From contig CAJBKH010000029.1 in the NCBI GenBank assembly GCA_903953615.1, positions 1 to 6,023 of the forward strand: a DNA stretch of 6,023 nt. Direction: 5' to 3'. Below the pieces are notes generated by a model. That model saw only the letters and a program-made list of their open reading frames with translations. It did not search any database and was not told where the DNA came from. The translations under genes were made by a program, and so were the position numbers. Source of the stretch: an uncultured Bacteroidota bacterium (GTDB taxonomy: Bacteria; Bacteroidota; Bacteroidia; NS11-12g; UBA955). This document shows positions 1 through 6,023 of this stretch, in pieces (within the stretch, counting starts at the first letter, position 1; each line of letters starts with the position of its first letter).

Positions 1-265
1 AGTTTTTACTGACCAATGGCTTATTTTTAAGACATAGGTAATTTTATTACTCTTTTTCATTTGGTTTTTTGAGGGCAAGACACCTGCCAATAATAAACTA
101 ATAAATTCTTCATTTTCTGTAAATTGTTTTAACAACTAAGGCAAAAACGAAAAATAAAAGGCGATATATATATTTGATAATCTGCATTTTATAAATTTCC
201 TAGCGAATAATCTTGTTAAATTGCGTATTTTCTTCTATTTTCCACTTTTATACAATTTAAAAACC
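1..265. other. Upstream region without a supported gene
   Basis: This AT-rich stretch precedes the six-gene cluster. On the + strand, frames 2 and 3 from the left edge stay open only to TAG at 35-37 and TAA at 39-41, so an upstream gene could end here but the tails are too short to recognise. On the minus strand a frame is open from a TTG at 135 (just after a TAG at 136-138) to position 1, with an internal ATG at 60; it may be the start of a divergent gene but is only 45 codons long. No tRNA-like fold, terminator with a U-tract or long repeat was seen. The alternating TA run at 164-173 adjoins the promoter-like element described separately. Confidence 0.5.
169..176 (+). promoter_or_regulatory. 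Possible Bacteroidota -7 promoter element
   Basis: The octamer TATATTTG fits the TAnnTTTG consensus known for the -7 element of the main sigma factor in Bacteroidota. It lies about 90 bases before the chosen start of the first lipoprotein gene, a plausible place for the operon promoter. I see no convincing TTG-type -33 element 19-21 bases further upstream, and the octamer sits in a TA run where chance matches are likely. The call is therefore weak. Confidence 0.3.
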
Positions 266-1180
266 ATGGTGTTTAAATCATCTGTTTTATTTTCTATTTG
301 TTTGTTATTGCTTGCTTCTTGTTCTAAAAAAGATGAAAAGCTGGTAACTGGCAATATACCAAAGAACTATGAGGATGTTCCAACTGTTAAGGTGGAAAAT
401 TATATCAATAGAATATATATCGATTTACTTGGTCGCGAGCCTTTAAATACTGAGAAATTAAGAGATGTAGGATTAATGCGGGATGGTAAATTAAGCTTTG
501 AAACCAGGAAGCAAATTATTGTAAGATTAATGACTGATTCCATATTTGTTCCGGGTGATTCCTCATACAAAAGAGCCTATTATCAAAGGATCTATGATTT
601 GACAAAAGCACGCTTACTAGAAGGTGCTGAAGATGGAGAATTTGAGGGTGAAATTGGAAATGCGCGATTTGGATTGATTTCAGCGCGTTTGTTAGGTGAC
701 TCTATTGGCGTTTTCTCAGCAATGGTAACCATTGATCGCTGTAAAAATGTCTTGCGCTCTCGAAGAGACTACCAATTGGGTATAATTAACATAAACCAAA
801 TGTATGCGCGCATGTTGAATAATCCCATTTATGATGTTATAAATATGAATACATTGAATTTTGTGAACGCTTCATTTGATGATTTATTTTTTCGATTTCC
901 AATAAAGGACGAATTCACTATTGCATACGATATTATTGATTTGGATAAAGGTGGCAGTTTATTTGGTGGTTATGCCTCAAATAAAGCGGAATACTGCCAA
1001 ATTTTGGTTAATTCTCGTGAATTCCACGAAGGCATGATCAAATGGTGTTACCTTGCCTTGATTGGGCGTGAGCCTACTACTCAGGAGACCTACAATTTAA
1101 TGGTAGATTACTATCCTACTCAAAATTTACAAAAAGTACAAACCCTCATTTTAATGACCGATGAATATGCGCATTTTTAA
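266..1180 (+). CDS. Lipoprotein with two GREP modules (DUF1549/DUF1553-like)
   Basis: This 304-residue predicted lipoprotein has an unknown function. Residues 1-18 form a signal peptide ending in a lipobox (LASC, Cys19), so the mature protein should be lipid-anchored in the envelope. Residues 46-63 read YINRIYIDLLGREPLNTE and about 30 residues later comes RLMTDSIF (87-94); this order resembles the DUF1549 pattern, in which a Y-x-D-L-x-G-x-x-P-T-x-x-E stretch precedes an R-L-L-x-S segment. The C-terminus repeats the plan: ALIGREPTTQE at 264-274 and LMTDEYAHF as the last nine residues, resembling the GREPT segment of DUF1553. The middle (about 95-255) is not recognised. I chose ATG 266 over an upstream in-frame TTG at 221 because it gives a standard lipoprotein signal. 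The 3' end overlaps the next gene by 20 bases. The protein is far shorter than planctomycete DUF1549/DUF1553 proteins. The gene is certain; the family link is inferred. Confidence 0.85.
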   Translation: MVFKSSVLFSICLLLLASCSKKDEKLVTGNIPKNYEDVPTVKVENYINRIYIDLLGREPLNTEKLRDVGLMRDGKLSFETRKQIIVRLMTDSIFVPGDSSYKRAYYQRIYDLTKARLLEGAEDGEFEGEIGNARFGLISARLLGDSIGVFSAMVTIDRCKNVLRSRRDYQLGIININQMYARMLNNPIYDVINMNTLNFVNASFDDLFFRFPIKDEFTIAYDIIDLDKGGSLFGGYASNKAEYCQILVNSREFHEGMIKWCYLALIGREPTTQETYNLMVDYYPTQNLQKVQTLILMTDEYAHF

Positions 1181-1664
1181 ATTCCTTTTGATAAGTTGCT
1201 TTTTATTTTCATTTGTCCAATGTAAAAAGGACAGAAACACACGCTATGAAATAGTGGAAACACCTTCTTATGGCGATAATTTGAATAAAGACAAGGATAA
1301 AACAAATATTGAATTTCACAGTATTCTAAGTACTAATTTATTTCAAAAACCATCCTCAATTAATGAATTAACACGCACAGACAGGGTTATTCAGAGCTGT
1401 GGCGATAAGACTTTAATCAATGAAGTTATTATCAGTAACTATATGAATTCCAGCCAAGTTATTTTGCCTAGCAGAAAAAGGATGGTTGATAGTACTGAGC
1501 GTTTTGTTGAGGAAACCTACGTAAGATTCTTTATAAGAAGACCAACAGAGGCTGAAAAAACCTGGTTTATAAATTTTATCAATGCCAATAAATCGAATCC
1601 AAGTTTCAGACCTGAATTGGTATACACGGCATTTTCCGCTTCCGATGAATACATGTTTTACTAA
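1161..1664 (+). CDS. Small lipoprotein with one RRPT module, related to gene 1
   Basis: This 167-residue predicted lipoprotein has an unknown function. A hydrophobic N-terminus leads to FVQC, with Cys21 followed by KKD, a common Bacteroidota lipoprotein start; Gln before the Cys is not the textbook lipobox. The middle is polar (NKDKDKTN near 43-50). The C-terminal part carries ETYVRFFIRRPTEAE (118-132) and ends SASDEYMFY, which matches in order and spacing the C-terminal module of the preceding lipoprotein (GREPTTQE, then LMTDEYAHF at its end). The two are probably distant paralogues or halves of a divided family. There is no haem motif. The start lies inside the end of the preceding gene; ATG 1161 and ATG 1167 both give a good signal peptide. 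The next gene begins 12 bases after the stop, so the genes are very likely co-transcribed. Confidence 0.83.
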   Translation: MNMRIFKFLLISCFLFSFVQCKKDRNTRYEIVETPSYGDNLNKDKDKTNIEFHSILSTNLFQKPSSINELTRTDRVIQSCGDKTLINEVIISNYMNSSQVILPSRKRMVDSTERFVEETYVRFFIRRPTEAEKTWFINFINANKSNPSFRPELVYTAFSASDEYMFY

Positions 1665-1676
1665 ACTTGAACTAAA

Positions 1677-3014
1677 ATGAAAAGAAGAGATTTTGTTAAA
1701 AAAACCGCTGCCTTAGCAGCTGGAAGTGTGGTTTTGCCATACATTCTACCGTCTGGTAGTTTGTTTGCGCAAACCAATGCCCCATTAGCTGAGCACGTAG
1801 TTTATGTATTATTTGGGGGTGGATTAAGACAGCAAGACTCCATACTCCAGCGTTATTTATCTGATAGTCAAAATTTTAATGTAGCTGGTAATATTTTATA
1901 CAATATGTTGGAAGGTGCTCCTCCAGCCAGTAAAATAGCATATGGAACTACTCCTGCCGGACAACCAGATGGTATACAACCAATTCCAAAAATCTTATCG
2001 CAAACACTACAAAAGCAAGGTACCATATTTGCCGAAATGCGCGCCATTTCTGGAGGACACTATGGTGGTTTAAATTCTCTCATAACTGGTTCTCGCGTTG
2101 AAGGTCAAGGATTAAAAGTTAGACCCGTCAATCCAACAGTTTTCGAATATGCGAGAAGATTTGGTGGTTATAAGGCAACCGACACATGGTTCATTGGCAA
2201 TACAATAGGTAATTCTGTGCCCTTATTAAATTCAAGCAAGCATCCAGATTTTGGTTTAACTTATGGCGCCAATTTTTTTGCTCCGAATATTACTTTTGGA
2301 AGCGATGGATATGCTGCACTTTCAAATGCCAAAATATACCATCCACAAGAAGAGCTTGAACCCATGTATAAAATGAAGAATTTTTTAGATAATTCATTTA
2401 ATATTAAAAAGGGTGATATGCCAGGCATTCGCAATACTGATGACGAAAGAACCAAAATTAAAGAATTCATCGCATCAACTTTTCAAAGACAGGCTGCTGG
2501 CCAACTTCCTATGCCACCTATAAGTGGCGGTGATGGTTCAACAATAGGATATGCCGCTGAGGTATTGCGTGTATTCAAACCAAAATTACTCGTTGTTAAT
2601 ATGAGTAATATTGATGGCTGCCACGGTAATTTTACAGGCTATTTGCAAGCCATGCACAGAGCTGACCACGCCATTGGATTTTTATGGAATTACATTCAAA
2701 GTATTCCTCAAATGAGCGGTAAAACCATCATGTGTTTTGTACCTGAATGTGGTAGAAATCTACAACACAATCCAATACTCGACCAAAATGATTGGTATGG
2801 CTATGATCATGGAGATGCCAATTCATTGCGCGTGTTTGGCGGAATGGTTGGACCCAACGTACAAAGCAATTTGATGGTTGGTTCTGAATCAAATCCTATA
2901 GGCGTTGTTACTGATTTTAATTTAACCATTGCCGAAATTTTAGGTTATAAGAGTGATGTTCAAAGTGCCGGTTTCATAGATCCTAATGCTAAAAGTTTAT
3001 TCGATCGCATATGA
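1677..3014 (+). CDS. Tat-exported DUF1501-like protein
   Basis: This 445-residue protein resembles the DUF1501 family, which is related to the alkaline phosphatase/sulfatase fold; its substrate is unknown. The N-terminus has a clear twin-arginine signal, RRDFVKK at residues 3-9, then an Ala-rich stretch and a likely cleavage site after FA at 30-31, so it should be exported already folded, often a sign of a bound cofactor. DUF1501-like motifs follow in order: HVVYVLFGGGLRQQDS near the mature N-terminus, SGGHYGG (125-131), NIDGCHGN (311-318, with Asp313 and His316), PECGRN (356-361, in the place of the family's EFGRT) and YDHGD (376-380). These Asp, His and Glu residues are candidate metal ligands. 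No cysteine pair forms a haem motif. The stop overlaps the next start as ATGA. The length is normal for the family. Family assignment is fairly secure; activity is not. Confidence 0.88.
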   Translation: MKRRDFVKKTAALAAGSVVLPYILPSGSLFAQTNAPLAEHVVYVLFGGGLRQQDSILQRYLSDSQNFNVAGNILYNMLEGAPPASKIAYGTTPAGQPDGIQPIPKILSQTLQKQGTIFAEMRAISGGHYGGLNSLITGSRVEGQGLKVRPVNPTVFEYARRFGGYKATDTWFIGNTIGNSVPLLNSSKHPDFGLTYGANFFAPNITFGSDGYAALSNAKIYHPQEELEPMYKMKNFLDNSFNIKKGDMPGIRNTDDERTKIKEFIASTFQRQAAGQLPMPPISGGDGSTIGYAAEVLRVFKPKLLVVNMSNIDGCHGNFTGYLQAMHRADHAIGFLWNYIQSIPQMSGKTIMCFVPECGRNLQHNPILDQNDWYGYDHGDANSLRVFGGMVGPNVQSNLMVGSESNPIGVVTDFNLTIAEILGYKSDVQSAGFIDPNAKSLFDRI

Positions 3015-3967
3015 TAAAGCAATATATTAATTGGGGATTGTTGGTTTTATTGATTACTACTGCGGCCTGTAAAAAAAGCAGTAATAACAGTAATCCTTTT
3101 GATGATTGGACCACCAGTCAGCGCGGTGATGTTATGGATGATATTGCTATTGATCCAAATACGATAGAAGGTTTACATAAAAATATTTTCAAGCCTACTT
3201 GCGCTAACAGTGGTTGTCATGATGGCAATTTCGAACCCGATTTTAGAAGCATTGAGAGTTCATATAACTCACTAATAAATCGCACTTCTATAAATACAGA
3301 TCCACAAAATCCACAATACGCAAAGCGTGTGATACCAGGCGATGCTGCTAGCAGTATGCTATTGCATAGACTTAGCACTTTTATACCAGGATCGCAAGGC
3401 ATAATGCCACTCTCACTTGAACCAACAAGCGATTGGCCAACTAAAAAAAATCAATACCTTGAAAATATAAAAAATTGGATTAATAATGGCGCAAAAGACC
3501 AATTTGGTAAAAGTGCTTTAAGTTATGATTTTCCGCCACAAATGGCCGGACTTATTGCCTTCGCAGATGGTGCTGCAACACCACTCCCACATTCAGGTTT
3601 TAATCCTATTGAAATTCCTTCTGGCACATCAACCATAAAGTTAATGGTAGCCTATTCAGATGATAAAACACCAGTGAGTCAATTTGGCACAACCACTTTC
3701 AATTATTCTTTAAATCCCAATATTTATATAGGAATGGAATCCAATATGACAACAGAATCCACACCATTTAACGCAAAAGGTTTTTCGGGCACCTCTGTCG
3801 ACTATTGGCATAGCATTACTATAAATGTCAATACACTAGGGGCTGCTGCCAACGATGTTATTTGGATAAGAACACAAACAACAGATAAAGTAAATACCCC
3901 AGTTTACATCCCTTCGGTTGCATCGGCCTTTAATGCTAAAAAATATTTTGCCATTCGCATCAAATGA
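3011..3967 (+). CDS. Lipoprotein with cytochrome c-like CX4CH motif
   Basis: This 318-residue predicted lipoprotein probably carries a c-type haem. The signal peptide ends in TAAC (Cys20), followed by a Ser/Asn-rich linker. A cytochrome-like segment runs from about 55 to 165: IFKPTCANSGCHDG holds Cys64, Cys69 and His70, a CX4CH spacing instead of the usual CX2CH; GIMP at 130-133 provides Met132 as a possible distal ligand; IKNWINNGAKD then matches the closing helix seen in many such domains. Residues from about 170 to the end are rich in beta-type sequence and may form an Ig-like or other beta-sandwich domain that I do not recognise. The start overlaps the stop of the DUF1501-like gene (ATGA), and the end overlaps the next start in the same way, so translation is probably coupled. 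Electron transfer is inferred; haem binding is unproven because of the wide Cys spacing. Confidence 0.87.
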   Translation: MIKQYINWGLLVLLITTAACKKSSNNSNPFDDWTTSQRGDVMDDIAIDPNTIEGLHKNIFKPTCANSGCHDGNFEPDFRSIESSYNSLINRTSINTDPQNPQYAKRVIPGDAASSMLLHRLSTFIPGSQGIMPLSLEPTSDWPTKKNQYLENIKNWINNGAKDQFGKSALSYDFPPQMAGLIAFADGAATPLPHSGFNPIEIPSGTSTIKLMVAYSDDKTPVSQFGTTTFNYSLNPNIYIGMESNMTTESTPFNAKGFSGTSVDYWHSITINVNTLGAAANDVIWIRTQTTDKVNTPVYIPSVASAFNAKKYFAIRIK

Positions 3968-4428
3968 GTCACTATTTTATAAATAATCGCTATAGTTGGT
4001 TGCTATTAATATTACTAATATTAATTGGTAGTTGTAAGAAAGACAATACTTTAAGTGGCAATAGCAATGTGCCATTTATTAAATTGCTAGATGTTTCTTC
4101 GACCACAATTTTACAGTTTAAGGATAGCTTAGTCATACGATTTGAATACACTGATGGCGATGGTGATATTGGTGAATTAAACCCGGATCAGAATGATTTA
4201 CAAATCAAGGATAAGCGTTTAAATAAAGCTGATTTTTATTTTGTAAAGCCATTATCACCACCTGGCTCAGAGATAAAAACAAAAGGAATTATTGCTGTCC
4301 AGATGAAAAACACCTTCTTACTTGGAACTGCAAACAGTGAAACAACAACTTTCGAACTTAAACTAAAAGACCGCGCAGGCAATTGGAGCAATAGCATTAT
4401 TACACCAATTATAACGATAACTAAATAA
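3964..4428 (+). CDS. Small lipoprotein with acidic DGDGD loop
   Basis: This 154-residue predicted lipoprotein belongs to a type often seen in Bacteroidota and usually left as hypothetical. The signal peptide has a long Leu/Ile-rich core and ends in the lipobox IGSC (Cys24), followed by KKD. Residues 60-71, FEYTDGDGDIGE, place Asp64, Asp66 and Asp68 as in a DxDxDG calcium-binding loop. Next come LQIKDKRLN and a proline-rich stretch (PLSPPGSE), then short beta-type segments and a final FELKLKDRAGNWSNS before the C-terminus, suggesting a single Ig-like beta-sandwich. The ATG overlaps the TGA of the preceding cytochrome-like gene, and the stop is followed at once by the frame of the next gene, which keeps the same reading frame. 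Calcium binding is inferred. The role may be to support the neighbouring envelope proteins. Confidence 0.85.
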   Translation: MSHYFINNRYSWLLLILLILIGSCKKDNTLSGNSNVPFIKLLDVSSTTILQFKDSLVIRFEYTDGDGDIGELNPDQNDLQIKDKRLNKADFYFVKPLSPPGSEIKTKGIIAVQMKNTFLLGTANSETTTFELKLKDRAGNWSNSIITPIITITK

Positions 4429-6023
4429 TTGATTGTAGAAATTTTATATCGTTTTAACCAAATATCCATTTTCAGCAGAAAGTTGATAGGGGTAGGTATT
4501 TTACTTTGCCTTCTCCTGCCAAACCTTGGTGCTCAAACCACTTATAAAATGAGCAACAATAGGGTTTATGATTGCAGAGGTAAATTAACGGATAGCGAAG
4601 GAAACAAAGTTAACTCAAGTTGGTATGCTAGCAATGAAAACTTTATTTTTACAATTTGTGTAAGTGGTGCTAGTAAAATCAACATAAAATTTACCAATCC
4701 CTTTAATGTTGAAGCTGGTGCAGATTATTTAAAAGTATACAATGGTGACGATACTTTTGCTAGTCTTTTAAAAAAGTTCGACAACAATAATAAACCATCA
4801 GGTCCTTTTTCTACAACTGATAGCTGTGTCACATTTTATTTTCACTCTGATAAATTTGTAAATGGTGATGGATTTGAATTGAGTTGGGAGGCAAAAATCA
4901 CCTCTGTACCACAACCAAAATTTAACACAATTACAAATCCCAATTGTAAAACAAATAAAATCCGCGTTGTATTGGATCAAAAGTTTAATTGCGATTCAGT
5001 AAAGGCCAAAAATTTTAAGCTATCTGGCACCTTATCAACTGCTATAACAAGTGCAGTTGGTGTGAGTTGTGATAATAATAATGAATCGAATACATTCGAT
5101 ATCACTTTTGCCTCAGGATTAAATCAAAGTGGAAACTATACACTCGACTTCAATTCCACATTTAAAGATAAATGTGATAGCATTTGGAAGATTAATGCAA
5201 AGCTGAATTTCAAAATCACCGACTGTCCTATCATAGTGGTTCTTAAGTCAAACAAAGACACATTGTGTAATGGTGGTTGTGTTACCCTAACTTCTACCGT
5301 AACTGGTGGCAATGCAGCCAACTATACATACACGTGGCTAAGTGGTGGACTCATCGGAAAACCACCGCACATTATTTGTCCAACAATAGATACGAGATAC
5401 ATTTTAGAGGTTAGTGATGGCGTTTCGGTACCAGGTAGAGATACCATAGATATTACCGTTTTAACCCCACCAATTGCTCAAAACGATACAACTGTTTGCC
5501 AGTCGAGTGGACCATTTAATCTATTGGCGAATCCGAGCGGTGGTAGTTGGTTTGGCAAAGGTATTACCAATGCAAGTAATGGTACATTTAATCCCGCAGT
5601 TGCAGGTAGTGGTGTGTTTAATATCACATACCAAAATGGCAAATGTTCCGATATTGTTATTGTAACAGTTAAAGCCATTAATGCCGGTCCTCCGAATGCC
5701 GCTTGTCCAAATAGTAACCCATTTTTAGTTACAAACTTTTCTCCAACTGGTGGAACTTGGAGCGGTCCGAATATTAATTCTGTAGGAATTGTTACACCAC
5801 CTTCAACCAATGGCACTTTTCAAGTAACCTATACATGGAATGGTTGTACAGCAAAAAAAGATATTAATATTGGTGGTATTTCAGTTAATAAAATTGACAC
5901 CCTCTGCAAATCTAAACCCTATGACACCATGTCTTTTACGCCAATTGGAGGCGTTTGGTCAGGCCCAGGTATAACGAATAGTCTATTAGGTATAAGCATT
6001 CCATTCAATGCTGGTGCTGGCAA
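4429..6023 (+). CDS. Large secreted CUB/PKD-like/Ig-repeat protein, 3' end cut by window
   Basis: This frame is open to the right edge, giving 531 residues of a longer protein. A signal peptide (SRKLIGVGILLCLLLPNLGAQ, about residues 16-36) has no ATG before it; the first ATG (4549) lies after the likely cleavage site. I put the start at TTG 4429, directly after the preceding stop; ATT 4468 and TTG 4483 are alternatives. Domains: a CUB domain at about 49-155 (DCRGKLTDSEG, DYLKVYNGDD, a final GDGFELSWEA); a beta domain at about 160-266 with Cys173, 188, 214, 249 and 266, including FNCDSV and DKCDSIW; a PKD-like domain at about 273-346 (LCNGGCVTLTSTVTGG, YTYTW); then GGxWxGxGI-type repeats with Trp at 374, 444 and 510 and a leading Cys at 357, 426 and 493. 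Such proteins are usually large surface or adhesin-type products in Bacteroidota, often exported by type IX secretion; the C-terminal sorting domain that would show this is outside the window. Confidence 0.8.
   Translation, partial: MIVEILYRFNQISIFSRKLIGVGILLCLLLPNLGAQTTYKMSNNRVYDCRGKLTDSEGNKVNSSWYASNENFIFTICVSGASKINIKFTNPFNVEAGADYLKVYNGDDTFASLLKKFDNNNKPSGPFSTTDSCVTFYFHSDKFVNGDGFELSWEAKITSVPQPKFNTITNPNCKTNKIRVVLDQKFNCDSVKAKNFKLSGTLSTAITSAVGVSCDNNNESNTFDITFASGLNQSGNYTLDFNSTFKDKCDSIWKINAKLNFKITDCPIIVVLKSNKDTLCNGGCVTLTSTVTGGNAANYTYTWLSGGLIGKPPHIICPTIDTRYILEVSDGVSVPGRDTIDITVLTPPIAQNDTTVCQSSGPFNLLANPSGGSWFGKGITNASNGTFNPAVAGSGVFNITYQNGKCSDIVIVTVKAINAGPPNAACPNSNPFLVTNFSPTGGTWSGPNINSVGIVTPPSTNGTFQVTYTWNGCTAKKDINIGGISVNKIDTLCKSKPYDTMSFTPIGGVWSGPGITNSLLGISIPFNAGAG
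5479..6023 (+). repeat. Protein-level GGxWxGxGI repeats inside the CUB protein
   Basis: Three successive units of about 66-70 residues share a plan: a leading Cys, a Pro/Phe-containing strand, Gly-Gly-x-Trp-x-Gly, a turn with Asn/Ile, a Gly-x-Phe segment, an aromatic I/V-T-Y strand and a closing Cys. The cores read GGSWFGKGI (residues 371-379), GGTWSGPNI (441-449) and GGVWSGPGI (507-515). Leading cysteines are 357, 426 and 493; closing cysteines 406 and 473 are visible, while the third unit is cut by the window edge. The DNA is diverged between units, so this is an old protein repeat and not a recent tandem duplication. More units probably follow. Confidence 0.75.

Noticed and set aside
73..88. 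Possible hairpin GGCA/TGCC
   Set aside because: The stem has only four pairs and is not followed by a U-tract on either strand, so it is not supported as a terminator or regulatory structure.
164..173. TA dinucleotide run
   Set aside because: It is only about ten bases long and common in AT-rich intergenic DNA; it is not treated as a repeat feature.
221..265. Extended start of the first lipoprotein at TTG 221
   Set aside because: It adds 15 hydrophobic and aromatic residues before a complete lipoprotein signal peptide that already begins at ATG 266 with an A-rich upstream context.
2261..2470. Minus-strand open frame inside the DUF1501-like gene
   Set aside because: It lies wholly inside a gene with clear family motifs, has no recognisable domain and looks like a shadow frame.
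5478..5816. Minus-strand open frame of 112 codons inside the CUB protein
   Set aside because: It is antisense to the regularly spaced GGxWxGxGI repeats, whose Cys and Trp pattern shows that the + strand is coding.
1..6023. CRISPR array, insertion sequence, tRNA or rRNA
   Set aside because: I saw no direct repeats with spacers, terminal inverted repeats, transposase motifs or RNA gene signatures on either strand.

Overview
The window looks like chromosomal DNA from a member of the Bacteroidota. It is AT-rich. It has four lipoprotein signal peptides of the style common in that phylum (a short hydrophobic stretch, then a Cys followed by Lys/Ser/Asp residues). It also has a secreted CUB/Ig-repeat protein typical of that phylum, and no clear Shine-Dalgarno sequences. 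I cannot name a genus.

Layout: positions 1-265 hold no gene I can support. A possible -7-type promoter element lies at 169-176, and a short open frame on the minus strand runs off the left edge. From 266 to the right edge six genes lie on the + strand with almost no space between them, which suggests one operon: (1) a 304-residue lipoprotein and (2) a 167-residue lipoprotein sharing a GREP/RRPT module; (3) a 445-residue protein with a Tat signal and DUF1501-like motifs; (4) a 318-residue lipoprotein with a CX4CH haem-type motif and a GxMP sequence; (5) a 154-residue lipoprotein with an acidic DGDGD loop; (6) a large secreted protein with a CUB domain, a second Cys-containing beta domain, a PKD-like domain and GGxWxGxGI repeats, cut off by the right edge. 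Junctions 1/2, 3/4 and 4/5 overlap, 2/3 are 12 bases apart, and gene 6 has no ATG before its signal peptide and may start on the TTG directly after the stop of gene 5.

Together: Planctomycetes and relatives commonly pair DUF1549/DUF1553 proteins (often with a c-type cytochrome domain) with a DUF1501 protein. Genes 1-4 look like a small, split, lipid-anchored counterpart of that set. All six products should leave the cytoplasm: four as lipoproteins, one folded before export by Tat, one as a long surface or secreted protein. I infer a cell-envelope apparatus, possibly with a redox or metal-dependent hydrolytic step and a surface adhesin or substrate-binding partner. Its substrate is not visible from sequence. 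The domain names come from motif recognition, not from a profile search.
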